Assembly: GCF_900108105.1 (NCBI RefSeq)
Contig: NZ_FNUR01000003.1
Location: 1 to 64,000 of the forward strand
Source: Butyrivibrio sp. Su6
GTDB taxonomy: Bacteria; Bacillota; Clostridia; Lachnospirales; Lachnospiraceae
Reading direction: 5' to 3'
DNA length: 64,000 bases
Shown: piece by piece, positions 1 to 8,805 of the stretch
Layout: every line of letters begins with the position of its first letter
Position numbering within the stretch: the stretch's first letter is position 1
The notes under the pieces: model-generated
The model's input: the letters and a program-made list of their open reading frames with translations, nothing else
What the model was told of the DNA's origin: nothing
Databases searched by the model: none
Position numbers and translations under genes: made by a program

Positions 1-243
1 ATTTTCAGGAAGTGAAACTGGGCATATACGAGAAAAAATGGATTGCCACATCCATTGGATGAGTGAACTGAGGACATATGATCTCTATATAATGGTGTGG
101 TAACCTCAAATAAGGTCGTATATGCCCAAAATCACAAATCAAAAACCTAGTCGCATGGTGTCGTAAACTCAAAAATCAGGCTATATTTCCAAAACAGAAT
201 CTTCGCTCTCTTTAAATTGAAAGACGCAGACATATAGTCACAC
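1..243. repeat. Intergenic repeat module A, copy 1
   Basis: Positions 1-275 match 35298-35572 with only a few substitutions and no gap, so this is a dispersed direct repeat that probably continues beyond the left edge of the window. It contains three two-box units (a G-rich box and a TATATGCCC-like box, 25 bp apart) at 20-53, 94-127 and 157-190, the same units that form the array near 35 kb. Short open frames here have no convincing ribosome binding site. I see no gene. Confidence 0.85.
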
Positions 244-324
244 ATATTCTTGAAAGTAGCCACGCCTACTGTTCCTGGATTCAGAGCCAGAGGCACTTGT
301 ATCCAGCCACACCGAAGGTGCTTG

Positions 325-450
325 CCATTGACGTGGGCTGAGGAAAACGCTACAATGCTGAATCCGACGGTGAAGGAATCTAACTACTGTTCCCATCATC
401 CTCACCGTCGGCTCGCAGACCAAGGCGTTTTCCTTAGGTCCAGTCAATGG
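325..450. repeat. MITE-like hairpin repeat, copy 1
   Basis: A 126-bp element whose ends are imperfect inverted repeats: CCATTGAC...AGGAAAACGC on the left (325-350) and GCGTTTTCCT...GTCAATGG on the right (425-450), with an inner inverted pair around CCGACGGTGA and TCACCGTCGG. An inverted copy of identical length lies at 34552-34677 and a half-deleted copy at about 35563-35629. No coding capacity. The surrounding 250-467 is also shared with 34535-34752 in inverted orientation, so the mobile or duplicated unit may be larger than the hairpin. Confidence 0.7.
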
Positions 451-533
451 TGGCGTACAGAGCCAATTCCTTTCCAATTTCTTAAACCGCCCCATCCACA
501 ATATGTTGTTATTTCTATGAATGATGAACTGAT

Positions 534-572
534 AATAAAAAAATGCTTACGCCGTCAGCGTAAGCATTCGTA
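534..572 (-). terminator. Terminator after the GH2 galactosidase gene
   Basis: Minus-strand hairpin with arms AATGCTTACGC and GCGTAAGCATT around a short loop, followed by a run of T residues. It sits about 30 bp past the stop of the gene ending at 600 and closes the galactoside operon. Confidence 0.8.
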
Positions 573-599
573 ACAAGGAGCAATTCTAATTATATATTA

Positions 600-2744
600 T
601 CAAATATTTATCTTTGCAAGAACATTGGACTTTTCAGCGATCACTTCTCTAACTGCCACGTTTATCTTTCCTGTAGCCATTCTCTTGATATATATTACAA
701 GCTTTCCATCTACAGTTTTTCTGTAATTGGCTGTATATGGTGTAAGATCTGAAAGATCGCCGTTATCGATTCCAGCCAGTTCTCCTGCTCCTGTAACCTG
801 TACAAGAATATCTTTTTCAGGAAGATTTTCAGGAACCCTCACTATAACCTGATAAATGTACCCAATCTCTTTGTGGTTCTCAATAAACTCTGACTTAAGG
901 TTCATATCACAGCAAAGCTCAGGCTTCCAAAGCTCAACTGTAACTTCATCAGATTTCTTTTGTGTAAGGCCAACGCCTCCCCAAAGCTTACTTCTCTCAA
1001 AGAACTCTTCCTTGGCAAAACCAGCTGTAGTGATGAATCCGGCAGATGAACCTCTCACCGGCCATCCCTGTGCCTCACCTAAATAATCAATTCCTGTCCA
1101 GAGGAACTGTCCACAGACATAGTCATTGTCTTTAACCACCTTCCAGGCTTCAGGGCTGTGACCATTCTCGCTTCCAATGAAAGTCTTTTTAGGGAAACGC
1201 TTGTGATCCTGCTCATACAAGTGCTCTTTGTAGTTATATCCCACCACATCAAGCTCATCAATAAATCCAATCCTTGTTGAAAGCTCAGGGAATGCTGCTG
1301 CAACAGTCACAGGTCTTGTAGAATCCTCATCTTTAACTATGGACACAAGCTCTTTTGCTATGACAGCAAGTCTCTCCATATTAGGCTTATTTACATCGTA
1401 CTGTCTCTCAGCTGCCGGTTTGTTGTTATCATTGTTACCGGTCATCTCAGAGAACATAGGATGACAATATGGGTCATTTGGATAATCGATCTCATTACCA
1501 ATACTGTAGAGTATTACAGAAGGATGATTTCGATCTCTCCTTATCATGGTGCGAAGGTCAATCTCATGCCACATTGGGAAGTCTTCATAGTACCCCTGAT
1601 GCTTTGGTGGATAAACGTTATGGCCTGTAGACCATTTATTCTTGGGGTTTTCCCACTCATCGAATGCTTCATCCATCATCATAAAGCCAATCTCATCGCA
1701 GAGATCATAAAGCTCAGGCATATGAGGATTATGGCTGCATCTGATAGCGTTGCAGCCCGACTTTTTAAGGAGCTCAAGACGTCTTCTCCAGACCTCTTTT
1801 TTCATGGCAGCTCCAAGGCATCCGCCGTCATGATGAACGCATACACCTTTGAATTTCATGCTCTTTCCATTAAGTGAGAAGCCTTTATTAGGGTCAAAAG
1901 AAAATGTTCTTATTCCCACTTTTCTGGTATCAACCAGATAGCTCTTTCCATCCACTGAAAGCCTTGTTTCCAAGGTATAAAGATATGGTGAATCCGGAGC
2001 CCAGAGCTTGGGACTTTTAAAAGAGCCGGATAAATCTATAATTTCTGTTTTACCCTCTGATGCAGAAAGCTCTCCCTGCATTACAAGGGCTATTTTTCCA
2101 TCGTTGTCAAGAAGAGTACTCTGTGAAATGACCTTGGTCTTCTTTTTCTTGCCAATGCCGGCCACACCGCAGTAGATCTCATTTCTTACAGAAACCTTGG
2201 CAACTGTTTTCTTTCCGTCCTTTTCAACGCTGTCACACTTAAAGAAAACACCGCCTACAACAGGGGCTACCTGTTCAGAGATCATGAGGGTAACCTTACG
2301 TGTTATACCGCTTCCTGTAAACCATCTGGAGTCAGCAATGTCTGTGTGTACGACCTTGACGCTGATCTGGGTAAGTTCATCTCCAAAGCTTGCCTGACCT
2401 GAAATGTCATAGGCAATCTCAGAATAGCCATAGGGTCTTTTGCCCATAAAGTAGCTGTTGACCCATACATAGCTGTTTTTATATATACCATCGAATACGA
2501 GAGTGATCTTTTTTCCTCTGTATTCCTCGGGAATACGGATACTGATCCTATACCAGGCTATTCCACCGCGAAGATAACCTGTTCCACTTGAATAATCCTT
2601 GGAAAAGGGTGAAGTCACAGAAAAATCGTGAGGAACAGTTACATCCTCCCAGCTGCTGTCATCGTACCCCTTGTACCATGCATCTTCACACTCTCCGTAG
2701 TGAAATTTCCAATTGTTTGTTAGCGTTAATAGTTTAGTATCCAT
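600..2744 (-). CDS. GH2 family beta-galactosidase
   Basis: A 714-residue glycoside hydrolase of family 2, which removes terminal beta-linked galactose (or a related sugar) with retention. The order is a sugar-binding jelly-roll domain (about 10-160, with WFTGSGITR), an immunoglobulin-like domain (about 165-290) and a TIM barrel (from about 295, with HHDGG and CSHNPH). The acid/base glutamate is E418 in SIGNEIDYP and the probable nucleophile is E526 in GSENG. There is no signal peptide, so it acts in the cytoplasm on imported oligosaccharides. It is somewhat short for the family. It follows the GH35 gene in the same direction and probably belongs to the same operon. Beta-glucuronidase or another GH2 specificity cannot be excluded. 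Confidence 0.85.
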   Translation of the reverse strand: MDTKLLTLTNNWKFHYGECEDAWYKGYDDSSWEDVTVPHDFSVTSPFSKDYSSGTGYLRGGIAWYRISIRIPEEYRGKKITLVFDGIYKNSYVWVNSYFMGKRPYGYSEIAYDISGQASFGDELTQISVKVVHTDIADSRWFTGSGITRKVTLMISEQVAPVVGGVFFKCDSVEKDGKKTVAKVSVRNEIYCGVAGIGKKKKTKVISQSTLLDNDGKIALVMQGELSASEGKTEIIDLSGSFKSPKLWAPDSPYLYTLETRLSVDGKSYLVDTRKVGIRTFSFDPNKGFSLNGKSMKFKGVCVHHDGGCLGAAMKKEVWRRRLELLKKSGCNAIRCSHNPHMPELYDLCDEIGFMMMDEAFDEWENPKNKWSTGHNVYPPKHQGYYEDFPMWHEIDLRTMIRRDRNHPSVILYSIGNEIDYPNDPYCHPMFSEMTGNNDNNKPAAERQYDVNKPNMERLAVIAKELVSIVKDEDSTRPVTVAAAFPELSTRIGFIDELDVVGYNYKEHLYEQDHKRFPKKTFIGSENGHSPEAWKVVKDNDYVCGQFLWTGIDYLGEAQGWPVRGSSAGFITTAGFAKEEFFERSKLWGGVGLTQKKSDEVTVELWKPELCCDMNLKSEFIENHKEIGYIYQVIVRVPENLPEKDILVQVTGAGELAGIDNGDLSDLTPYTANYRKTVDGKLVIYIKRMATGKINVAVREVIAEKSNVLAKINI

Positions 2745-2770
2745 AATTCCTCACTGGAATATTAAAGGAG

Positions 2771-2805
2771 AACCTCGCCAAGTGTCATAAGGAACTTAAG
2801 CTCTC
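2771..2805. repeat. Repeat fragments between the GH35 and GH2 genes
   Basis: Two pieces. At 2787-2805 is a 19-bp sequence (ATAAGGAACTTAAGCTCTC) that recurs exactly at 6616-6634; both copies lie at or just past the stop codon of a minus-strand gene. At 2771-2784 the minus strand carries CACTTGGCGAGGTT, identical to half of the hairpin repeat family found near the tRNA-Leu genes. This is a relic at most. Confidence 0.6.
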
Positions 2806-4672
2806 AGCCTATATCCGGCTCATCCTTTAATTCTATAGTATCTGTATGCTTGCCATCTGTCTCAAAGACAATGATCTCGTTTTCGCCGTCTTTAAGCAGT
2901 GGTGCTGGGATATATAATCTCTTCTGCGGTCCAATCTCCCAGAACCTGCCAAGATTAAATCCATTTAAGAATATAACACCTTTTCCCCATCCTTCAAAGT
3001 CCAAAAATGTATCACCTTTTTCTTTTACGTCAAAAGTGAATCTGTAAAAGGCCGGAGTTCCCTCTTTGTACTCCTTATTAAAATCGATTTTCTCAACATT
3101 ATCAAGAGGAAGTGTGTAAATATCCCAATCATTGTGGATATGTCCGTTGATCTGAACACATCTGCCTATGCCCTTGCGCTGAGTCTCCATACGAGGTCCG
3201 AAGTTCACACGTCCCATATTTTCAACAAGGACATCAAATTTCTCATTAAGTCCTGTAAGAGTTCCGGTAGAAAGACCTGCTTCTCCAATCGCAGCCGCTG
3301 CAGTTTCAGGAGTCAAGCCTCTCTCCATCATGAATTTTCCGGCAAGCATCTGCGCAGGCTGACTGCAGGCAAGGAACTTCTCCATAGGAATGTTATGTTC
3401 TTCATCAAGTTCGTGGTCATAGAGCGTGATAAGAGGATTTTCATCCACAAAAACATTGGCCCTGTCTGCTGTTTCCCACAATTTAAGCTTGGCAATTCCT
3501 GCTTCTGAGTGAAGTCTTGATCTGTACAGGATGTAACCATAGCTCTGGTCAAGCTCCTCCATGTTTACAGTGTATGGAAGGTGAACAGGAGTACTGAGGT
3601 CATCTACTACAGAGAAAAGACTTACCTTCTCCTTACACTCAAGTTTTCCGTATGCTTTTCTCTTGATATCCATAGAGAACTCAACTTCAGGAACGTCCAC
3701 ATACTTTGAAATAACTTCTTTATATTTCTTATATTTCTCTGTGATCTGGCCATCCTCTGTAAGGATTCCGTCATAATCATAGCTAGTAACATCAGGTGTG
3801 AGCTCGTTGTAATAATTTGAGCCGTTCATGAATCCAAAGTTTGTGCCGCCCTCAAACATATAGATGCTGACATTTCCGAGCTCAAGCATCTTATCAAGGT
3901 CCTCTGTACTCTGAACAAGGTTACCCTTCATATGGCCGCCATTGCCCCAGTGGTCAAACCAGCCAACCCAGAACTCGGCGCACATAAGTGGTCCGCCATT
4001 TGCATAGTCTTTTATAACATCAAATCTCTCTTCTGTCTTGGAGCCGAAGTTGCCTGTAGGATGCGCTCCCTCAGCATAGCCACCTCGGTAACTCTCATGG
4101 TATGGTCCGTCAGATGTGATAAGTGGCACTGTAACGCCATATTTTTTCATAAGATCAGACATGAACTTCATGTACTCATGATCATTTGCATAATATCCAT
4201 ACTCATTCTCAATCTGCATGAGAATAATATTTCCGCCATTATCAATCTGGTACTTAGTGATCTTTGGTAAAAGAACTTTATAATAATCTTCTACTGCATC
4301 GAGGAATGGCTTATAGCTAACTCTAAGGCGCATATTCCTGTCTTTTAACAGCCATGCAGGAAGACCGCCAAATTCCCATTCTGCGCAGATATATGGAGAA
4401 GGTCTTATTATAATATAAAGTCCAAGCTCTGTGGCAGTCTGAATGAATTTTTCCACATCGCAGAAGCCTTCAAAATTGAACTCACCTTTCTTAGGTTCTG
4501 TGAGGTTCCAGGGAATATATGTTTCGACCGTGTTGCAGCCAAGAGCCTTTAATTTTTCAAGTCTGTCTCTCCAGTATTCAGGAACAGTTCTGAAATAGTG
4601 AAAAGAACCGGATATAACCTTAAATGGTTCTCCGTTAAGAATAAACGTATCTTTGATCTCAAATTTTCCCAT
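2804..4672 (-). CDS. GH35 family beta-galactosidase
   Basis: A 622-residue family 35 glycoside hydrolase. The N-terminal TIM barrel is well conserved (GSFHYFR, PWNLTEP, RPSPYICAEW, FEGGTNFGF). The acid/base glutamate is E157 in QIENEYG and the nucleophile E233 in CAEFWVGWFDHWG, both intact. The C-terminal part contains jelly-roll domains, with FLNGFNLGRFW near residue 580. No secretion signal, so it is cytoplasmic. It lies between the transporter genes and the GH2 gene on the same strand, which suggests stepwise degradation of imported galacto-oligosaccharides (for instance from pectic galactan); the substrate is inference. The 200-bp gap and terminator before it suggest its own promoter. Confidence 0.93.
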   Translation of the reverse strand: MGKFEIKDTFILNGEPFKVISGSFHYFRTVPEYWRDRLEKLKALGCNTVETYIPWNLTEPKKGEFNFEGFCDVEKFIQTATELGLYIIIRPSPYICAEWEFGGLPAWLLKDRNMRLRVSYKPFLDAVEDYYKVLLPKITKYQIDNGGNIILMQIENEYGYYANDHEYMKFMSDLMKKYGVTVPLITSDGPYHESYRGGYAEGAHPTGNFGSKTEERFDVIKDYANGGPLMCAEFWVGWFDHWGNGGHMKGNLVQSTEDLDKMLELGNVSIYMFEGGTNFGFMNGSNYYNELTPDVTSYDYDGILTEDGQITEKYKKYKEVISKYVDVPEVEFSMDIKRKAYGKLECKEKVSLFSVVDDLSTPVHLPYTVNMEELDQSYGYILYRSRLHSEAGIAKLKLWETADRANVFVDENPLITLYDHELDEEHNIPMEKFLACSQPAQMLAGKFMMERGLTPETAAAAIGEAGLSTGTLTGLNEKFDVLVENMGRVNFGPRMETQRKGIGRCVQINGHIHNDWDIYTLPLDNVEKIDFNKEYKEGTPAFYRFTFDVKEKGDTFLDFEGWGKGVIFLNGFNLGRFWEIGPQKRLYIPAPLLKDGENEIIVFETDGKHTDTIELKDEPDIG

Positions 4673-4800
4673 AATATAATCTCCTATAAAGCTTGTTTTT
4701 ATCCTTATATATCCACATTTTTACCCAAAATATAAATATATAAAAATAAAAGCACAAAAATCAGAGCGTTTATTATATCATAAAAAGCGTTTGTTTAAAG

Positions 4801-4842
4801 CAAAAAGGGAATACTGTCTAATTAACAGTATTCCCTTGTGAA
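4801..4842 (-). terminator. Terminator after the binding-protein gene
   Basis: Hairpin with 11-bp arms GGGAATACTGT / ACAGTATTCCC followed on the minus strand by TTTTTGCTTT. It separates the transporter genes from the galactosidase genes. Confidence 0.8.
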
Positions 4843-4875
4843 TTGCTTATAGGATGTTCTTAGCTTAACAAGTTA

Positions 4876-6543
4876 TTACTTGTAAAGAGCATCGAACTGA
4901 GCCTGAAGCTCTGCTGTAACGTCATCAACACCTGCTGTCTTAAGAGCTGCCTGCATCTCAGCTACGATATCCTCAGCACTTCCGTTATAAAGACCGAAGG
5001 AAATCTGCTTCATGTAGTTTGTATACTGCTCGTTACAGTTATCAATCTTACCCTGGATGCTGTCTACTTCAGGAACGAACTGACCATATGGATAGTCAAT
5101 CTTGATCTTGTCATATTCAGCATAGAGCTTATCAATAGCATCCCAGTTTCTTGTAGCGTCCTTGATCTCAAGGTCGTCGTTTCTGCCCCACCAGTAGTTT
5201 GTCATACCGTTAATGTTCTCTGTCTCAGAGTTGTATGAAGCTGGTGTTGTACGAAGTCCGTCTGCGTTAAGCTCCCATGACTTTCCTTCAATACCATAGC
5301 AGAAAAGCTTGTAGCAATCAGGATCGTTTCTAAGGAGGTCATAAACCATAAGCGCACGCTCTGGGTGTGCACTTCCTGCAGAAATAGCCATAGCACCGTG
5401 TGTGATTGAAAGAGCTACAACGTTCTGTGTCTCTTCGCCCCAATAGAAGAATCCTACTTCAGCTTCTGGATCATCCTGGAAAATTGTGTTTGCAGGAGTA
5501 GCTGAGCAAAGGTCTGTCCATGTCTGTGTATGGTGCTGCTCTACAGCAACATCGCCTACACGGAACTCATCACGGTTGCTTCCTGATGTGTTGTTAAGTA
5601 CGTCTGTTGGCCAAACGCCTGCTTCAGCCCATTCCTTCATGAGCTTAGCATACTCAACAAGTGACTCTGTCTCTGTCATAGCAGGAACAGTAATTGTGTA
5701 AAGATCATCCTTTGTACCGCCCCAAAGAGCACCTGAGCAGATACCATCAATTGCTACGAAGTTTGTATGAGATGCGATCCAACCGTTAGCCATCTGTGAA
5801 TACTGTGTTCCGTCTGAATCCCAAACATACTTAAGATCTGTCTTGTTCTCTTTGCACCACTTAACATATGTTGTCATATCTTCCCAGCTATGAACACCAT
5901 TTGCAAGTCCAGCTTCCTTAGCCCAGTCAAGACGATAGATCCAGCCGTGGTTTGTCCACTGTGCATAGTTGTCTTCAGGCATAAGATAGATCTCACCATT
6001 GTATTTGCAAAGATCCCAGTGATCTGCAGGAACGCTTGCCCATGTCTGAGGTGCATATGTCTTAAGCATATCCTCTGAAAGCTCAAGGAAAGCACCATTC
6101 TTAGCATTTGGCCAAGCATCAAGCCAGTCAGATGCTGTACCTACAAGGTCTACACTACCGTCCATACGAGCAAGTGTAAGGTTGTAGTTTGAAAGATAAT
6201 CTGTCCAAGGAATATAGTAAATCTGAAGTTCTGCATTAACCTTTTCTGTAAGGATTGCATTGAGCTTATCAAGCATCTCGTTAAGGTTAGCTTCCTTCTC
6301 GCTTCCTGACTCTGGCGGATCACCAGTTGTCATATAATTGATTACAACGTGTTCAGATGTGTCGATTGCAGCAGCGTCTGCGCTAGCAGATGAATCTGTG
6401 CTCTCTGTGCTTGTTGTTGACTCTGTCTGTGTAGCAGTTGTGTCACTACCAGTTGTTGTGCTCTCTGCTGTAGATGAGCCACAAGCAGCAATTCCCATTA
6501 CCATGCTTACGCTAAGTAATGTTGCTAATAACTTTTTCTTCAT
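4876..6543 (-). CDS. ABC transporter sugar-binding lipoprotein (CUT1 type)
   Basis: A 555-residue extracellular solute-binding protein of the large type that pairs with LplB/LplC-like permeases. I start it at 6543 (MKKKLLATLL) because AAGGAGG lies just upstream; an upstream in-frame start adds 20 poorly fitting residues. The signal peptide ends in a lipobox (GIAAC), so the protein should be lipid-anchored outside the membrane, followed by a Ser/Thr-rich linker (about residues 24-55). It is the last transporter gene of the operon, which carries two permeases but no ATPase; such systems normally share a housekeeping MsmK-like ATPase. The ligand is probably a galactoside oligosaccharide, by context. 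Confidence 0.88.
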   Translation of the reverse strand: MKKKLLATLLSVSMVMGIAACGSSTAESTTTGSDTTATQTESTTSTESTDSSASADAAAIDTSEHVVINYMTTGDPPESGSEKEANLNEMLDKLNAILTEKVNAELQIYYIPWTDYLSNYNLTLARMDGSVDLVGTASDWLDAWPNAKNGAFLELSEDMLKTYAPQTWASVPADHWDLCKYNGEIYLMPEDNYAQWTNHGWIYRLDWAKEAGLANGVHSWEDMTTYVKWCKENKTDLKYVWDSDGTQYSQMANGWIASHTNFVAIDGICSGALWGGTKDDLYTITVPAMTETESLVEYAKLMKEWAEAGVWPTDVLNNTSGSNRDEFRVGDVAVEQHHTQTWTDLCSATPANTIFQDDPEAEVGFFYWGEETQNVVALSITHGAMAISAGSAHPERALMVYDLLRNDPDCYKLFCYGIEGKSWELNADGLRTTPASYNSETENINGMTNYWWGRNDDLEIKDATRNWDAIDKLYAEYDKIKIDYPYGQFVPEVDSIQGKIDNCNEQYTNYMKQISFGLYNGSAEDIVAEMQAALKTAGVDDVTAELQAQFDALYK

Positions 6544-6581
6544 TTCTTTCCTCCTTCTTGATGATAAGAAAATATGTATCT

Positions 6582-6600
6582 GAATCCGCAAAGCGGATTT
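6582..6600 (-). other. Intercistronic hairpin before the binding-protein gene
   Basis: Perfect inverted repeat AATCCGC-AAA-GCGGATT between the permease stop and the binding-protein start, without a T tract. Hairpins here often protect the 5' end of an abundant binding-protein mRNA; that role is inference. Confidence 0.45.
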
Positions 6601-6641
6601 CATTTGAATTAAATAATAAGGAACTTAAGCTCTCGCTTCGC

Positions 6642-7568
6642 TTAGCCTTTTACTGCTCCTACTGTTATGCCTCCGATGAAGTATTTCTGAACGAATGGAT
6701 AAAGAAGTACGATAGGACCTGTTGCAAGTACTGCATTAGCCATCTTTACGCTCTGCTCAGGAATATCTGTAAGTGTTACATACTGTCCAGCAACTGAGTT
6801 ACGGAGCGCATCAAGCTTATTAACAATCTCATAAAGTGTGTACTGAAGAGGCTTAACTGTTACCTTGGCTGTAAGGAAAAGAGATGACTGATACCACTCA
6901 TTCCAATAACCAAGTGCAAGGAAAAGACCTATTGTTGCAAGTGCAGGCTTGATCATAGGAAGGATAAGATAAACAAATACTGTCATATCTCCTGCACCGT
7001 CTATTTTTCCTGACTCTGTGATCTCATGAGGAATCTGCTTGATGAAGTTCTTCATAAGAATGATGAGCCATGGTGACATCATAAGCGGAAGCAAAACTGC
7101 AAGGTAGCTGTCAAGGAGCTTATATGTCTGTGTCATAAGCAGGTAGTAAGGAGCAAGACCTGCGCTGAAAAGACTTGTAAAGTAAATGTAGAAAGAAATT
7201 GCATTTCTAAGCGGGAAGTCTTTTCTCTGAAGGGCGTAGCCTGTCATCGCAATGATCAAAAGTCCGCAAACTGTTCCAATAAGTGTCATCATGATCGTAA
7301 GACCATATGACTTCCAGATATTACCGCTTCCAATAACCATCTCATAAGCCTTCAGGGTAACATCTCTTGGAATAAGCTGAACTCCGTGAGTTCTGATATA
7401 TGATTCACTTGTAAAAGAAGTTCCGATGATAATGAGGAATGGGAATACGCAGGCAATTGCATAGAGAGTAACAAGTACATATCCAAGGCCTCTTACCACG
7501 TAATCCGATTTTCCAAGTTTAATCTTGGAGTTTCCTACTTCAAACTCCATATCTTTACTTTTTGCCAT
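6642..7568 (-). CDS. ABC sugar permease, LplC/YtcP type
   Basis: A 308-residue inner-membrane permease with about six hydrophobic helices. The EAA loop that contacts the ATPase reads EITESGKIDGAG at about residues 180-191, followed by LPMIKPALATIGLF. It ends with the typical KYFIGGITVGAVKG tail of this subfamily. The gene is 19 bp after the other permease gene and translationally close, so the two should form a heterodimeric channel with the lipoprotein encoded next. Confidence 0.9.
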   Translation of the reverse strand: MAKSKDMEFEVGNSKIKLGKSDYVVRGLGYVLVTLYAIACVFPFLIIIGTSFTSESYIRTHGVQLIPRDVTLKAYEMVIGSGNIWKSYGLTIMMTLIGTVCGLLIIAMTGYALQRKDFPLRNAISFYIYFTSLFSAGLAPYYLLMTQTYKLLDSYLAVLLPLMMSPWLIILMKNFIKQIPHEITESGKIDGAGDMTVFVYLILPMIKPALATIGLFLALGYWNEWYQSSLFLTAKVTVKPLQYTLYEIVNKLDALRNSVAGQYVTLTDIPEQSVKMANAVLATGPIVLLYPFVQKYFIGGITVGAVKG

Positions 7569-7587
7569 TTCTCAATTTCTCCTTTTT

Positions 7588-8541
7588 TTAGAATAAAGAG
7601 TAGTCAGGATCTATCTTCTTAACCGCAAAGTTAGCAAGCATAACGATAACAAAGCCAACTATTGACTGGTAGAAACCAACCGCAGAAGCAGTTGAGAAAT
7701 TGAAATCTGACATTGTAGCTCTATAAACGAAAGTCTCGATAATATCTGTTGTTTCATAAAGAACTGAGTTAGAACCGATAATGTTCCAGAACAGTCCGAA
7801 GTTACCTCTAACGATTCCACCAAGTGCAAACAAAAGAAGAATAACAATTGTAGGACGAAGTGATGGAAGGATAATGTATCTGATACGCTGGAAAGCATTG
7901 GCGCCATCAACCTTTGAAGCCTCAATTATCTCAGCATCGATACCACAGATTGCTGCAAAGTAAACAACTGAGTTGTAACCTGTCTGCTGCCACAAGTGGA
8001 TCAGGACAATGAGCCATGGCCAAACTGTCGGATCTGAATATGGCTGCCATTTCGCCTTACCAAGAGCTGTAAGGATCTCGTTAACAAATCCTGTATCGTA
8101 GTTCAAAAGGGAATAAACTAAAAGACCTACCAAAACCTGGGAAATAAAGTAAGGTAAAAACATAAGTGTCTGCGATACTTTCTTAAACATCTTGGCTCTG
8201 ATCTCATTAAGCAGGATAGCTATAAGAACCGCTACCAGGTTACCAAGAATAATAAATGCCAGGTTATAAAGAACTGTGTTTCTTGTCAGGGAAAAGAGCT
8301 TTCCTGATTCTGCAAGGAATTCAAAATTCTGAAGTCCTACAAACTTACTTCCAAAGATGCCTTTTCTATAGTTGTACTTTACAAAAGCAACCCAAATACC
8401 AGGCATAGGCATGTAGCTGAACATAAAGAAGAATACTACAGCCGGTAAACACATAAGTTCAAGGACTCTGTATCTCCATAGTGTCTCTAAAAGGCCACGT
8501 TTTCTGACTCCTGTAGAAGTTGTCTTGCTTCTTTTTATCAT
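7588..8541 (-). CDS. ABC sugar permease, LplB/YteP type
   Basis: A 317-residue inner-membrane permease, first gene of the transporter operon. The EAA motif EIIEASKVDGANAFQRIRY is at about residues 208-226, with helices on both sides and a short cytoplasmic N-terminus rich in Arg/Lys. It ends in KKIDPDYSLF, typical of this permease class. Two operator-like sites lie about 75 and 134 bp upstream of its start, so the transporter is probably induced by its sugar through the neighbouring LacI-type regulator. Confidence 0.9.
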   Translation of the reverse strand: MIKRSKTTSTGVRKRGLLETLWRYRVLELMCLPAVVFFFMFSYMPMPGIWVAFVKYNYRKGIFGSKFVGLQNFEFLAESGKLFSLTRNTVLYNLAFIILGNLVAVLIAILLNEIRAKMFKKVSQTLMFLPYFISQVLVGLLVYSLLNYDTGFVNEILTALGKAKWQPYSDPTVWPWLIVLIHLWQQTGYNSVVYFAAICGIDAEIIEASKVDGANAFQRIRYIILPSLRPTIVILLLFALGGIVRGNFGLFWNIIGSNSVLYETTDIIETFVYRATMSDFNFSTASAVGFYQSIVGFVIVMLANFAVKKIDPDYSLF

Positions 8542-8615
8542 AATATCCTCCTACTAATACTCTTTCAGTTGCAATTCATCACGGCACAGTCCCCATATTG
8601 TGCATTATTACCTGA

Positions 8616-8629
8616 TGCAACCGATTTCA
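8616..8629. promoter_or_regulatory. LacI/CcpA-type operator 1
   Basis: TGCAACCGATTTCA, a near-palindrome that fits the LacI-family (and cre) pattern TGNAANCGNTNNCA. It lies upstream of the first permease gene, 59 bp centre to centre from a second site; the spacing suits binding by a dimer pair or looping. Confidence 0.6.
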
Positions 8630-8674
8630 TAATATTATTTAAACACAATTGACATATTATTTCAACGCGATTTT

Positions 8675-8688
8675 TGAAACCGATTGCA
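8675..8688. promoter_or_regulatory. LacI/CcpA-type operator 2
   Basis: TGAAACCGATTGCA, nearly the same sequence as the sites at 8616 and 9886. A possible minus-strand promoter (TTGAAA, 17 bp, TTAAAT) lies between operators 1 and 2. Confidence 0.6.
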
Positions 8689-8705
8689 TTTTTGGCGATA
8701 TGCAA

Positions 8706-8736
8706 CAAAAAAACGGAGTTATTATGTTAACTCCGC
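8706..8736 (-). terminator. Terminator after the LacI regulator gene
   Basis: Hairpin arms CGGAGTTA / TAACTCCG followed on the minus strand by seven T residues. It separates the regulator from the transporter operon. Confidence 0.8.
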
Positions 8737-8805
8737 CTGTTTTTTGTTCAAAATGCCAAATCACGTATGATTATTGTATATAATTTCACAAACCTTAGAA
8801 CCCTT

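Noticed and set aside
250..573. Coding frame of 107 residues in the first repeat
   Set aside because: It crosses a hairpin repeat and the GH2 terminator, has no RBS, and the frame is not kept in the other copies.
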